From Salisediminibacterium beveridgei (GTDB taxonomy: Bacteria > Bacillota > Bacilli > Bacillales > Salisediminibacteriaceae), in assembly GCF_001721685.1 (NCBI RefSeq), contig NZ_CP012502.1, positions 124,001 through 188,000 of the forward strand: a stretch of 64,000 nt of DNA, written 5' to 3'. Each line of letters opens with the position of its first letter. The first letter of the stretch is position 1. Shown piece by piece: positions 26,446 to 36,055 of this stretch. Under the pieces are notes generated by a model. It made no database searches, was not told where the DNA came from, and saw only the letters and a list, made by a program, of their open reading frames with translations. The translations under genes and the position numbers were made by a program.

Positions 26446-27311
26446 GTCCGCTCCCTCATTTTCAGATCATTTCTGACATATTCAGGATGGACAAAGCTCG
26501 CTTCAAGAACTTCCGGGGTCACGTAGCGGTTCTCACCATGCGGTTTGATACCGGTGAGCGTTGCCGGGACTTTTTTCATGCCGATGGTAAAGGAATACAG
26601 GCCACCGTTATAGGTCGGAATCGTTGCGTGATACGTCTTTACCGCCGGGAAAAACAGATCCAGCACTTCGCGGATGTGCTGCAGGTAGAACATGTTAAAC
26701 ACCGGGGAGAGGCTCTGACAGCTCATGATCCCGTCCGGGTTCAGGCGTTTGTGGACGTTCTGATAAAATGGCTGTGAGAACAGTTCCACCGCAGGGCCCA
26801 CCGGATCGGACGAGTCGATAATGACCACATCGTATGTGCGGCTGGCGTTGGCCATATACTTGACTCCGTCCTCATAGTGGACATGAATCTTTGGATCCAG
26901 AGGGCCTTCCCCGGCCACTTCAGGCAAAAAGCGCTGTGCAGCACGAACAACGGCCTCGTCAATTTCGATCATATCCACCCGTTCGACGGAGTCGTATTTG
27001 ACGACTTCATTGGCGACACCCAGGTCACCGCCGCCGATGATCAGGACGTCTTTCGGATCCGGATGAAGAGCAAGTGGCATGTGTGCAATCATTTCATTGT
27101 AAATGAATCCGTCCATGGATGTGGTCTGCAGGATGTGATCAAGGATAAGGCAGGGCCCAAAATCATATGTATCGAGCACCATCAGATGTTGGTAGGGTGT
27201 TTGTTCTTCATGCAGGATCCGCCTGACGCGGTAGTTTAATGAAGCATTGTCGCCTTCTTCGACGAAGTACCACAGTTCGCCGTCTCGTTCCATTATGCTT
27301 TTGGGTAACAT
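26442..27311 (-). CDS. speE: Spermidine synthase-like aminopropyltransferase (divergent)
   Basis: A 289-residue cytoplasmic enzyme of the PABS family that transfers an aminopropyl group from decarboxylated S-adenosylmethionine to an amine. Seen are the N-terminal GELWYFVEEGDNASLNYRV strand region, the nucleotide loop IIGGGDLGVANEV, MIEIDEAVV, catalytic DSSDPVGPA and the late IPTYNGGLYSF. Two positions deviate from classical SpeE: GGGDGG is GGGDLG, and the QGES segment is CQSLSP. Substrate preference may therefore differ. ATG 27311 is chosen because AGGAGG is 8 nt upstream; longer upstream readings lack a site. First gene of the operon, and unlinked to speB here. Confidence 0.85.
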   Translation of the reverse strand: MLPKSIMERDGELWYFVEEGDNASLNYRVRRILHEEQTPYQHLMVLDTYDFGPCLILDHILQTTSMDGFIYNEMIAHMPLALHPDPKDVLIIGGGDLGVANEVVKYDSVERVDMIEIDEAVVRAAQRFLPEVAGEGPLDPKIHVHYEDGVKYMANASRTYDVVIIDSSDPVGPAVELFSQPFYQNVHKRLNPDGIMSCQSLSPVFNMFYLQHIREVLDLFFPAVKTYHATIPTYNGGLYSFTIGMKKVPATLTGIKPHGENRYVTPEVLEASFVHPEYVRNDLKMRERT

Positions 27312-27545
27312 GGCATTTCCTCCTAATGTTGAGAACTGTTTTACATACCTTATCATATTCATCAGATAATTACTCGAAAATACGCATAAAATCGTCAAAA
27401 AAAAAGAAAGGAATTTGGTGAAGGGGGTAGATGTCCGTACCTCTTTCTGATATACTCGTTATAGAGAGGTTAGACATCATGCCCCATATTCTGGAGGGAA
27501 CTTGTTTTGCTAATCCAAGACGCACGACACGAGAGGTGAACCACA

Positions 27546-27719
27546 ATGTTTCAGGAAGTTATTCTGGCACTGATTGCCGGAGCGATCGTTGGCTTTTTAT
27601 TTGGAGTGATTAAGTTGCCGATTCCTGCACCACCCGCCTTACCGGGCGTCATGGGAATCTTCGGCGTGTATCTTGGATTCAAACTGTTTCAGTATGTTTC
27701 GACAACCTTCTTCTCCTGA
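27546..27719 (+). CDS. XapX domain protein
   Basis: A 57-residue membrane protein read directly from the sequence. An N-terminal helix (LALIAGAIVGFLFGVI) is followed by the family hallmark LPIPAPPALPGVMGIFGVYLG and a second helix. This matches the XapX / DUF1427 family of small two-helix inner-membrane proteins. GAGGTG lies 7 nt upstream and a strong terminator follows 29 nt after the stop, so it is a single-gene unit. Function is not established for the family. Confidence 0.85.
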   Translation: MFQEVILALIAGAIVGFLFGVIKLPIPAPPALPGVMGIFGVYLGFKLFQYVSTTFFS

Positions 27720-27748
27720 CCCCGCCCCTTTGATTAGATTGATATAAA

Positions 27749-27790
27749 AAAACAGGCTGTTCCCGAATTCCCGGGGACAGCCTGTTTTGC
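27749..27790 (+). terminator. Terminator after the XapX gene
   Basis: AAAACAGGCTGTTCCC (27749-27764) pairs with GGGGACAGCCTGTTTT (27773-27788), with a single T-G pair. Confidence 0.92.
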
Positions 27791-27975
27791 GATCTATGAC
27801 TCATTTTTTTTATATAGAAGAGGGACGGAAATTTGAGGGGATCCGTCCCAGCTTCAGCAGAGTTACTGCGATTCGCCTGTCTTGTCATCGAAAGAAACAG
27901 GCTGCGTTCATTATACACGTTACGTGGATAAATACCAACAACCGTATCGAAAATGAAAAAAACAGAAAAAATTTA

Positions 27976-27993
27976 TGAATGAATAATCATTCA
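27976..27993. promoter_or_regulatory. FadR (YsiA) operator
   Basis: TGAATGAATAATCATTCA is an exact match to the Bacillus FadR consensus TGAATGAMTANTCATTCA. It overlaps the -35 region of the fadF promoter, whose -10 TATAAT is at 28008-28013. FadR represses fatty acid degradation genes and is released by long-chain acyl-CoA. The other roughly 200 nt between the upstream terminator and this site show no gene. Confidence 0.9.
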
Positions 27994-28098
27994 CTAGAAA
28001 AATGTGCTATAATTGTCGATGAACAATAACCTGAACAGACGATTTTCTGACACAAAATCCGTCTGAAAAACAATCAGAAGACGAAAGGAGTGGCTGAT

Positions 28099-30216
28099 AT
28101 GGATCCGATTCTTATTAACTGGATCATGTTTCTTCTTGTAACCGCTTACGCTGTCTATCTTTTTTCATCCCTTGTCAAGACGCGTATCGAGTACATTAAA
28201 CTGGGGCACAAGCCCGAATTTATTCTGACCGCGAAAGAACGGTGGAATGCGATTCTAACGAATGTATTTGGTCAGGAAAAACTGTTGAAAGACAAAAAGA
28301 GCGGGATCATTCACGTAATGATCTTCTATGGCTTTTTGCTTGTGCAGTTCAGTGCCATCGACGTGATTTGGAAAGGTCTCAGTCCTGGTGGGCACTTGCC
28401 GCTGGGACCGTTGTACCCGTTCTTCACCTTCTTCCAGGAAATCGTTGTGGTGATGATTCTTGTTGCCGTACTTTGGGCTTTTCACCGCCGGTACGTGGAG
28501 AAGCTTGTCCGCCTGAAGCGAAACTTCAAGGCGGGGCTTGTGCTGATTTTCATCGGCGGGCTCATGTTCTCCAAACTCTTTGCCAAAGGGTTTGAAATCG
28601 TCTGGCTTAACAAGGAACTGAGCATGTCCCAGCCGATTGCCTCGGGGATCGCGTCGATCTCAGGAGGACTCGGTGAAACAGGAGCGGCTGCCGGCTTTTT
28701 CATTATGTGGTGGCTTCACCTCATGTTCCTTCTTGTATTCCTGGTGTATATTCCGCAGTCCAAGCACGCCCACCTGATTGCAGGGCCTGCCAATGTATAC
28801 CTCGGACCAACCCATAAGCGGGGGCAGCTGGAATCCATCAATTTTGAGCATGAAGATGCCGAGAAATTCGGGAAGAATCAGATTGAAGATTTCGATCAGA
28901 AGCAGCTCCTTGATCTTTATGCCTGTGTGGAATGCGGCCGCTGTACCAATATGTGTCCGGCGTCTGGCACCGGGAAGATGCTCTCGCCGCAGGATCTGAT
29001 TATCAGGATGCGGGATCACCTGACGGAAAAAGGTGCAGCCATCACAACACGTTCCTCCTGGATGCCGGCATTCGCCTTCAGCAACACCCGCAGCAATCAG
29101 CTCGCTGCTGCAGGAGGGGATGAAGAGGCGCTTGCCCAACTGGATTTCAATCCGTATGACGTGAATCTCATCGGTGACGTTATCACTGAAGAAGAAATCT
29201 GGGCCTGTACGACGTGCCGAAACTGTGAAGATCAGTGTCCGGTCATGAATGAGCATGTGGATAAGATCATCGACTTGCGCCGTTATCTTGTGTTGACGGA
29301 AGGGAAGATGGAACCTGACGCGCAGCGCACAATCCAGAATATTGAGAAGCAAGGCAACCCGTGGGGCATAAACCGCAAAGAGCGCGAGAAATGGCGCGAT
29401 GGGCGGGATGATATTGATGCACCTACCATTAAAGAAGTGAAGAAACGTGAGGAAGAATTTGAATACCTCTTTTTCGTCGGATCCATGGGCTCCTACGATA
29501 ACAGAAGCATCAAGGTGGCCCAGTCGTTCGCCAAGATCATGAACGAAGCCGGGATCAAGTTCGCGATTCTCGGAAACAAAGAGAAAAATTCCGGTGACAC
29601 ACCGCGCCGCATCGGGAACGAATTCCTCTTCCAGGAACTCGCAGCGGATAACATTGCGGAGTTTCAGAAGAATGACGTGAAAAAGATCGTCACGATCGAC
29701 CCGCACACGTACAATTCCTTTAAGAACGAGTACCCGGAATTCGGACTCGAAGCGGAAGTGTATCACCACACGGAACTGATCCATCAGTGGATCCAGGAAG
29801 GAAAACTGAAACCGACGAAATCGGTGGACGAAACCATCGTGTACCACGATTCCTGTTACCTCGGCCGCTATAACGACAACTACGATCCACCGCGGGAAAT
29901 CCTCAAGGCGATCCCGGGCGTCAACCTCGTTGAGATGGAGCGAAACCGCGAAAACGGCATGTGCTGCGGTGCAGGCGGCGGCATGATGTGGATGGAAGAA
30001 GACACCGGTACCCGGGTGAACGTGGCCCGAACCGAACAGGCGCTGGAGACAAATGCCTCCATGATCGGCAGTGCCTGCCCGTATTGTCTGACGATGATGA
30101 GTGACGGGACGAAATCCAAGGAAGTCGATGAAGACGTGTCGACCATGGATGTGGCGGAGATTCTCGAGAGGTCTCTCGAGTTGTCAAAACCTGAACCGGA
30201 ACCTGCCGAGGTGTAA
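28099..30216 (+). CDS. fadF: Fe-S oxidoreductase FadF (electron-transfer partner of acyl-CoA dehydrogenases)
   Basis: A 705-residue membrane-bound iron-sulfur protein. Five or six N-terminal helices (about residues 5-230) resemble a heme-binding NarI-like domain. Two 4Fe-4S motifs follow: CVECGRCTNMCP near residue 276 and CTTCRNCEDQCP near residue 375. The C-terminal part has cysteine-rich (CCG-type) elements, including YHDSCYLGRYND and MCCGAGGGMMW. In B. subtilis FadF (YwjF) belongs to the FadR regulon and probably passes electrons from acyl-CoA dehydrogenase/ETF to quinone. ATG 28099 is used because AAAGGAG is 8 nt upstream; the GTG at 28090 overlaps that site. Confidence 0.9.
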   Translation: MDPILINWIMFLLVTAYAVYLFSSLVKTRIEYIKLGHKPEFILTAKERWNAILTNVFGQEKLLKDKKSGIIHVMIFYGFLLVQFSAIDVIWKGLSPGGHLPLGPLYPFFTFFQEIVVVMILVAVLWAFHRRYVEKLVRLKRNFKAGLVLIFIGGLMFSKLFAKGFEIVWLNKELSMSQPIASGIASISGGLGETGAAAGFFIMWWLHLMFLLVFLVYIPQSKHAHLIAGPANVYLGPTHKRGQLESINFEHEDAEKFGKNQIEDFDQKQLLDLYACVECGRCTNMCPASGTGKMLSPQDLIIRMRDHLTEKGAAITTRSSWMPAFAFSNTRSNQLAAAGGDEEALAQLDFNPYDVNLIGDVITEEEIWACTTCRNCEDQCPVMNEHVDKIIDLRRYLVLTEGKMEPDAQRTIQNIEKQGNPWGINRKEREKWRDGRDDIDAPTIKEVKKREEEFEYLFFVGSMGSYDNRSIKVAQSFAKIMNEAGIKFAILGNKEKNSGDTPRRIGNEFLFQELAADNIAEFQKNDVKKIVTIDPHTYNSFKNEYPEFGLEAEVYHHTELIHQWIQEGKLKPTKSVDETIVYHDSCYLGRYNDNYDPPREILKAIPGVNLVEMERNRENGMCCGAGGGMMWMEEDTGTRVNVARTEQALETNASMIGSACPYCLTMMSDGTKSKEVDEDVSTMDVAEILERSLELSKPEPEPAEV

Positions 30217-30331
30217 ACCGCCGGTGCGACAAGACGGAAACAGCGCGATGGATGCCTGTCGTTTTTCAAACAGAATGCGACAAGAACGCTGTATTGATGA
30301 AGATTCCTGTCGCAGATAGGATGAACAAGCA

Positions 30332-30365
30332 AAAGGCGGCGGCTGGAAAAACCGCCGCCTTTTTC
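30332..30365 (+). terminator. Terminator after fadF
   Basis: AAAGGCGGCGG (30332-30342) pairs with CCGCCGCCTTT (30352-30362), followed by T residues. Confidence 0.9.
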
Positions 30366-30432
30366 CATGTGAATTTCCCTTCAGAGCGAGACAATTGAAC
30401 ACAACTGTTTTACAATAGGATTAAAGGTGAAA

Positions 30433-30446
30433 TGTAAGCGCTTTAT
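30433..30446. promoter_or_regulatory. cre-like site upstream of the thiolase operon
   Basis: TGTAAGCGCTTTAT matches the CcpA site TGWAARCGYTWNCW at all but one position. It lies 126 nt before the thiolase start, consistent with glucose repression of beta-oxidation. Further downstream AGTCCATTG (30462-30470) can pair with CAATGGGACT (30481-30490), a leader hairpin without a T tract. No gene lies in this 355-nt gap. Confidence 0.6.
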
Positions 30447-30571
30447 AAATGGGGGTAATAAAGTCCATTGTTGATTGCCGCAATGGGACTCATGAGCATC
30501 TGCCGATCGTGATAAAAAAACAACACCAGACGTACCGGCACCAATAATAAAGAAATCCAGGAGGGGTTATT

Positions 30572-31753
30572 GTGACAGAAACCGTTATTGTAAGCGGGGC
30601 ACGAACACCATTTGCAAAACTCGGAGGCGCGTTATCTTCCCTGTCAGCAGCAGAATTGGGCGGCTTCGCCCTGAAAGAAACGATAAAACGCGGGGGCATC
30701 GACCCGCATCAGATTGATCATGTCCTGATGGGTTCCGTACTGCAAGGTGGGCAAGGTCAGCTTCCGTCCCGCCAGGCTCTTCACTATGCCGGCATTCCCT
30801 GGAATGCTGAAACCGAAACGATTAATAAGGTCTGTGCATCAGGGATGCGCAGTGTGACGTTGGGGGACCTGCTTGTGAAAACAGGTCAATACAGCACGAT
30901 TCTCGCCGGCGGCATGGAATCCATGAGTCAGGCACCGTATTTTATGAAAGGCGCCCGCTTTGGTTTTCGCATGGGGGATCAGGCAGTGCAGGACATGATG
31001 GTGCACGATGGACTGACATGTACCTTCACGGGCGTGCATATGGGCAACTACGGCAATCAGGTGGCTGACGAACTGTCGGTTACCCGGCAAGCCCAGGACG
31101 AATGGGCGCTCAGAAGTCATCAGCTTGCAGGCGAAGCCATGGAGAACGGCCGGTTTGCCGAAGAAATTGCCCCGGTGAGCGTTCCGCAGCGAAAAGGTGA
31201 ACCGTCGATTGTCTCTTTGGATGAAGCGCCGAGAAAAGACACCAGTCTCGATCGCCTCAAAGGCCTGAAGCCCGTTTTCGGTCGTGACGGTACAATCACT
31301 GCCGGGAACGCACCGGGGGTGAATGACGGTGCTGCGGCACTGCTTCTTATGTCGAAGGATACGGCAAAAGAGCGGGGGATGGAACCGTTGGCGACAATCA
31401 AAGGACATACGTCATTGGCAGTGGAACCTGAGAATTTCCCGAAAACGCCGGGACTCGTTATTCAAAAGCTCCTGAAAGAAACGGGGAAAGAGATCAGTGA
31501 GATCGATCTGTTTGAAATCAATGAGGCATTCGCGGCCGTGTCACTCGCCAGCAGTAAAATCGCCGGTCTCGATGATGACAAAATCAACGTCAACGGTGGA
31601 GCAGTGGCCCTTGGACACCCGATCGGTGCAAGCGGGACACGCATTATCCTCACCCTTGCCACCGAGCTGAAACGCCGGGGCGGCGGCACCGGGATCGCTG
31701 CGATTTGCAGCGGCGGCGGCCAAGGTGACGCGATCTTAATCGAAGTTGAGTAA
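30572..31753 (+). CDS. mmgA: Acetyl-CoA C-acyltransferase (thiolase)
   Basis: A 393-residue thiolase II-type enzyme that condenses or cleaves acyl-CoA. Nucleophilic Cys88 lies in [10 protein letters not shown]. His is in [15 protein letters not shown], and the second Cys in CSGGGQGDA near the end. GTG start behind GGAGGGG. First gene of a run (thiolase, hbd, two dehydrogenases, meaB, icmF) with short gaps. The thiolytic direction of beta-oxidation fits the context best, though acetoacetyl-CoA synthesis is possible. Confidence 0.93.
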   Translation: MTETVIVSGARTPFAKLGGALSSLSAAELGGFALKETIKRGGIDPHQIDHVLMGSVLQGGQGQLPSRQALHYAGIPWNAETETINKVCASGMRSVTLGDLLVKTGQYSTILAGGMESMSQAPYFMKGARFGFRMGDQAVQDMMVHDGLTCTFTGVHMGNYGNQVADELSVTRQAQDEWALRSHQLAGEAMENGRFAEEIAPVSVPQRKGEPSIVSLDEAPRKDTSLDRLKGLKPVFGRDGTITAGNAPGVNDGAAALLLMSKDTAKERGMEPLATIKGHTSLAVEPENFPKTPGLVIQKLLKETGKEISEIDLFEINEAFAAVSLASSKIAGLDDDKINVNGGAVALGHPIGASGTRIILTLATELKRRGGGTGIAAICSGGGQGDAILIEVE

Positions 31754-31773
31754 ACCTACAGGAGGGATCACAC

Positions 31774-32631
31774 ATGTCAAAAAAAATTGAACATGTCATG
31801 GTCATCGGCGCAGGTCAAATGGGTGCAGGCATTGCCCAGGTGGCGGCGATGAACGGCTATACCGTAACGCTTCATGATACGAAAATGGAGCTGGCGGAAA
31901 AGGGCATCGCCGGCATCAAAAAACGACTGGAGCGGGATGTGGCGAAAGAGCGGCTCTCCGAATCGGACCTTGCCCGCTTTTTGCGGCTCATCCAGCCGTC
32001 GGACCAGATCGGGAATGCGGAACATGCCGATCTGATCATTGAAGCGGCAGTGGAAAATATGGCTATCAAGAAGAATATCTTTGCCCAGCTGGACAGCTTT
32101 GCACCAAAGCATGCGGTCCTCGCAACGAATACCTCATCGCTTCCGATTACGGAATTGGCCGCAGCCACAAGCCGGCCGGAAAAAGTCATCGGGATGCATT
32201 TCATGAACCCGGTTCCGGTGATGAAGCTCGTGGAAGTGATACGCGGTCTGCAAACTTCGGACGCGGCCTTTAAAGCCGTCGAGGCAGTCGCCAAAGCCAT
32301 GAAGAAAACCCCGGTCGAGGTGAATGACTTTCCAGGCTTTGTCTCCAACCGCATTCTCATGCCAATGATCAATGAAGCGATTTTCACCGTGTATGAAGGG
32401 GTCTCGACCCCGGAAGACATCGACAATGTCATGAAACTCGGCATGAACCACCCGATGGGGCCACTGACATTGGCCGATTTTATCGGACTGGATACATGCC
32501 TCTATATTATGGAAGTACTGCACGAAGGATTTGGTGACGATAAATACCGCCCTTGTCCGCTCTTGCGAAAATACGTCAACGCCGGCTGGCTTGGAAAGAA
32601 AACGGGCCGCGGCTTTTACGTCTACGACTGA
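31774..32631 (+). CDS. hbd: 3-hydroxybutyryl-CoA dehydrogenase
   Basis: A 285-residue NAD(P)-dependent dehydrogenase of the single-function Hbd/MmgB type. The Rossmann motif is [16 protein letters not shown] at about residues 9-24. Catalytic His lies in [18 protein letters not shown], and the C-terminal helical domain contains [18 protein letters not shown]. It oxidises 3-hydroxyacyl-CoA to 3-ketoacyl-CoA for the thiolase encoded 20 nt upstream. GGAGGG precedes the ATG. Confidence 0.94.
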   Translation: MSKKIEHVMVIGAGQMGAGIAQVAAMNGYTVTLHDTKMELAEKGIAGIKKRLERDVAKERLSESDLARFLRLIQPSDQIGNAEHADLIIEAAVENMAIKKNIFAQLDSFAPKHAVLATNTSSLPITELAAATSRPEKVIGMHFMNPVPVMKLVEVIRGLQTSDAAFKAVEAVAKAMKKTPVEVNDFPGFVSNRILMPMINEAIFTVYEGVSTPEDIDNVMKLGMNHPMGPLTLADFIGLDTCLYIMEVLHEGFGDDKYRPCPLLRKYVNAGWLGKKTGRGFYVYD

Positions 32632-32666
32632 CGCACCAGAGATCATCAGCAGAAAGGGTGGAGACA

Positions 32667-33809
32667 ATGGAGCTTCGCTTTTCAGAAGAACAAATCATGA
32701 TGCGCGATATGGTCCGGCAGTTTGCCAGGGAAAAAGTCGCGCCAAGTGTAGAAGACATGGAAACCAACGAAACGTTCCCCGCAGCAATCCTGAAGGAAAT
32801 GGGGGAACTCGGACTCCTCGGGATCCCGGTTGAAGAAGAATACGGCGGTGCGGGGATGGACTTCACCTCCTATATCATCGCGATACACGAAATCTCCAAG
32901 GTCAGTGCGGCCGTTGGTGTGATGCTCTCCGTACACACGTCCGTCGGCACCAATCCGATCCGGTATTTCGGGACGGATGATCAGAAGACCCGCTACCTGC
33001 CGAAGCTTGCTTCAGGGGAAGCGCTCGGGGCCTTTGCCCTCTCAGAACCAGGAGCCGGCAGTGATGCGGCAAGCCTCAGAACGACGGCGAAACGTGACGG
33101 GGATGACTACATCCTCAACGGCACGAAATCGTGGATTACGAACGGCGGGTATGCAGACACATACATCGTGTTTGCAAAGACCGATCCTGACGCCGGAAAA
33201 AAAGGCATTACCGCATTCATCGTGGAAAAAGATACCCCAGGCTTTGAGGTGCTTGCCAAAGAACGCAAGATGGGGATACTCGGCTCAAGCACGACGGGCC
33301 TCGCCTTTGAAGACTGCCGGATTCCTGTCAGCCAGCGGCTGGGTGACGAAGGTCAGGGATTTGCGATTGCGCTGTCCAACCTCGATTACGGGCGGATCGG
33401 TATCGCTGCCCAGGCCCTTGGCATTGCAGAAGCGGCACTAGAGCACGCTACCGCCTACGCCAAAGAACGAAAGCAGTTTGGCAAAGCCATCGCCCAGCAG
33501 CAGGGCATCGGTTTTAAGCTCGCTGATATGGCGACGGCCGTGGAAGCAGCGAAGCTCCTCACCTACAACGCGGCAAGCCGCAAAGACCAGGAGCTCACGA
33601 CAGGCATCGAAGCATCGATGGCGAAAATGTTCGCGTCCGACACTGCGATGAAAGTCACCACGGAAGCCATTCAGGTCTATGGCGGCTACGGCTACACGAA
33701 AGACTACCCGGTGGAACGCTTTTTCCGTGACGCCAAAGTCACACAAATTTACGAAGGCACCAACGAAATCCAGCGCATCGTCATCGCCGGAAAACTGTGT
33801 AAAGACTGA
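32667..33809 (+). CDS. Acyl-CoA dehydrogenase
   Basis: A 380-residue FAD enzyme. The family signatures are [14 protein letters not shown] (about 122-136) and WITNGGYAD, with the C-terminal [22 protein letters not shown] near 340 (shown in part: [19 protein letters not shown]). The catalytic Glu of the short/branched-chain type lies in the YEGTNEIQR segment. ATG 32667 has GGGTGGAG upstream; the longer reading into the previous gene lacks a ribosome site. Probably a short- or branched-chain dehydrogenase. It is a close paralogue of the next gene. Confidence 0.92.
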   Translation: MELRFSEEQIMMRDMVRQFAREKVAPSVEDMETNETFPAAILKEMGELGLLGIPVEEEYGGAGMDFTSYIIAIHEISKVSAAVGVMLSVHTSVGTNPIRYFGTDDQKTRYLPKLASGEALGAFALSEPGAGSDAASLRTTAKRDGDDYILNGTKSWITNGGYADTYIVFAKTDPDAGKKGITAFIVEKDTPGFEVLAKERKMGILGSSTTGLAFEDCRIPVSQRLGDEGQGFAIALSNLDYGRIGIAAQALGIAEAALEHATAYAKERKQFGKAIAQQQGIGFKLADMATAVEAAKLLTYNAASRKDQELTTGIEASMAKMFASDTAMKVTTEAIQVYGGYGYTKDYPVERFFRDAKVTQIYEGTNEIQRIVIAGKLCKD

Positions 33810-33903
33810 ACTTCATCTCGGAGAGGCGATGATCATGGACTTTACGGAGGGTTTAGAAACAAAGAAAACCATCACATTATCAGGAGCAAGGGGAGGAATC
33901 TAC

Positions 33904-35046
33904 ATGCAATTTCAACTCACAGATGAACAGGAAATGATCCGCAAAATGGTCCGCGATTTCGCCACCAACGAAGTGGCACCCACGGCAGAAGAACGCGACG
34001 AAGAAGAACGCTTTGACCGGAACATTTTCGACCAGATGGCAGCCCTCGGTCTGACGGGCATTCCCTGGCCGGAAGAATACGGCGGAATCGGTGCCGATTA
34101 CCTCAGCTACGTGATTGCCGTCGAAGAACTGTCCCGGGTTTGTGCATCGACAGGCGTGACCTTAAGTGCCCACATCTCGCTGGCCGGCTGGCCGATCTAT
34201 ACATTCGGTAACGAGGATCAAAAGCAGAAGTATCTCCGCGGCCTGTCCGAAGGGACGATGATGGGGGCATACGGACTCACCGAACCCGGTGCCGGAAGTG
34301 ATGCGGCGGGCATGAAAACGACGGCCAAGCGTGATGGGGACGACTACATCCTCGACGGCTCGAAGATCTATATCACCAACGGCGGAGAGGCGGACATCTA
34401 CGTGGTCTTTGCAGTGACGGACCCGGAGAAGAAGCATAAAGGGATGACGGCATTCATTGTCGAAAAAGAGATGGACGGTTTTACGATGGGGAAAAAAGAG
34501 CGAAAGATGGGGATCCGCTCATCCCCGACGCTCGAAATTATTTTTGACGGGGTCCGGGTCCCGAAAGAAAACCGGCTCGGGGAAGAAGGGGAAGGCTTCA
34601 AGATTGCCATGCAGACCCTTGACGGTGGCCGAAACGGCATCGCAGCTCAGGCAGTCGGGATCGCTCAAGGGGCACTCGATGAAGCCGTCGCCTACGCCAA
34701 AGAGCGAAAACAGTTCGGAAAGCCCATCGCCCAGCAGCAAGGCATCGGCTTTAAGCTGGCCGATATGGCCACGAAGGTGGAAGCATCGCGTCTTCTCACG
34801 TATCAGGCGGCGTGGCTTGAAAGTGAAGGGAAACCTTATGGCAAGGCGTCGGCCATGTCGAAGCTGTTTGCGGGCGACTCTGCCATGGAAGTCACCACGG
34901 AAGCGGTACAGGTCTTTGGCGGTTACGGCTATACGAAGGACTATCCGGTGGAGCGGTTTATGCGTGACGCGAAAATCACACAGATTTACGAGGGAACTAA
35001 TGAGATTCAGCGGCTGGTGATTTCCAAAATGCTGATGAACGAATAA
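33904..35046 (+). CDS. acdA: Acyl-CoA dehydrogenase (AcdA-like)
   Basis: A second 380-residue FAD-dependent acyl-CoA dehydrogenase with the same signatures: [42 protein letters not shown] and YEGTNEIQR containing the catalytic Glu. Its position upstream of rpoE-pyrG corresponds to B. subtilis acdA. ATG 33904 follows GGGAGGAATCTAC. About 95 nt without a gene separate it from the upstream paralogue. Electrons probably pass through ETF to FadF. Confidence 0.92.
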   Translation: MQFQLTDEQEMIRKMVRDFATNEVAPTAEERDEEERFDRNIFDQMAALGLTGIPWPEEYGGIGADYLSYVIAVEELSRVCASTGVTLSAHISLAGWPIYTFGNEDQKQKYLRGLSEGTMMGAYGLTEPGAGSDAAGMKTTAKRDGDDYILDGSKIYITNGGEADIYVVFAVTDPEKKHKGMTAFIVEKEMDGFTMGKKERKMGIRSSPTLEIIFDGVRVPKENRLGEEGEGFKIAMQTLDGGRNGIAAQAVGIAQGALDEAVAYAKERKQFGKPIAQQQGIGFKLADMATKVEASRLLTYQAAWLESEGKPYGKASAMSKLFAGDSAMEVTTEAVQVFGGYGYTKDYPVERFMRDAKITQIYEGTNEIQRLVISKMLMNE

Positions 35047-35074
35047 AAGAGCATAACGGATGGGAGGCGGTGAC

Positions 35075-36055
35075 GTGAAGCAGTTGAACAGCATGACGAT
35101 ACCTGAGCTGTTCGAAGCCATCCGATCCGGGCATCCGCGTGCATTGGCGAGAGCGATTTCCTTCGCGGAGGATCAATCGCTCTCTTCGCACGAGTACCGG
35201 GAACTGATGAGCCTCGTTTATCAACAGCAGGGAAACGGCAAAGTGACGGGGATTACCGGTTCGCCAGGGGCCGGGAAGAGTACATTGGTCAACCGCCTGG
35301 TGAAAGCCTGGCGAAGCGACGGGCAGCGCGTCGGGATTCTCGCCGTGGACCCGACCAGCCCTTTTTCAGGCGGAGCGCTCCTTGGTGACCGGATCCGCAT
35401 GCATGAGCACGAAGGGGACCCGGGGGTCTTTATCCGGTCCATGGGAACCCGTGGCAGTCTCGGCGGTCTGGCTGAGGCCTGTCAGGATGCAGTCCGGCTC
35501 CTTGAAGCAGCCGGATACGATCAGATTATCGTTGAGACCGTGGGCGTCGGGCAGTCCGAACTGGATATCATGAAGGTGGCGGACACCATCGCCCTTGTGC
35601 TCTATCCGTCCGGCGGGGATGTGATTCAGGCCTTTAAAGCAGGGATCATGGAAATTGCTGATCTCTTCATCATGAACAAGGCCGATCTGCCCGGGGTGGA
35701 ACAGCTGAACTATGAGCTTGATGACCTGTTGCACCTGACGAAAAAAGAAGACGACTGGCATCCGCCGATCGTAAAGACCATCGCGACGGAAAAAGTCGGG
35801 ATCGGTGAACTGGCAGAAGCAATCGAAAAGCATGGCCATTGGCTGGATGAACAAGGGGAAGGCAGCCAACGGCGGCAAACACAGCTTCAGTTCGAAGTGG
35901 AAAGACGCGTCATGACCGCACTCAGACAACGTATTCAGCCGCAGATTGAAGCGGCAGTTTCAGAAAGGGAGGCAGGCGACGATCCGTACCGCATAGCGGA
36001 GCGGATTCTCCACAGTTTCACAGGTTACGAAAAGCATTCTAGGGGGTCAAAGTAA
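35075..36055 (+). CDS. meaB: MeaB/ArgK-family G-protein chaperone of B12-dependent mutases
   Basis: A 326-residue P-loop GTPase. P-loop is GSPGAGKST near residue 58, followed by [20 protein letters not shown], switch region ETVGVGQSE and base-recognition NKAD. These proteins load and protect cobalamin in acyl-CoA mutases. GTG 35075 is selected because GGGAGG lies 7 nt upstream. The stop overlaps the icmF start by one base (TAATG), so the two are coupled. IcmF already contains its own G-domain, so a separate MeaB is notable. Confidence 0.92.
   Translation: MKQLNSMTIPELFEAIRSGHPRALARAISFAEDQSLSSHEYRELMSLVYQQQGNGKVTGITGSPGAGKSTLVNRLVKAWRSDGQRVGILAVDPTSPFSGGALLGDRIRMHEHEGDPGVFIRSMGTRGSLGGLAEACQDAVRLLEAAGYDQIIVETVGVGQSELDIMKVADTIALVLYPSGGDVIQAFKAGIMEIADLFIMNKADLPGVEQLNYELDDLLHLTKKEDDWHPPIVKTIATEKVGIGELAEAIEKHGHWLDEQGEGSQRRQTQLQFEVERRVMTALRQRIQPQIEAAVSEREAGDDPYRIAERILHSFTGYEKHSRGSK

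Noticed and set aside
28660..29847. 395-codon minus-strand frame opposite fadF
   Set aside because: Antisense of the Fe-S motifs of FadF; composition (His, Phe, Arg rich) is typical of a shadow frame.
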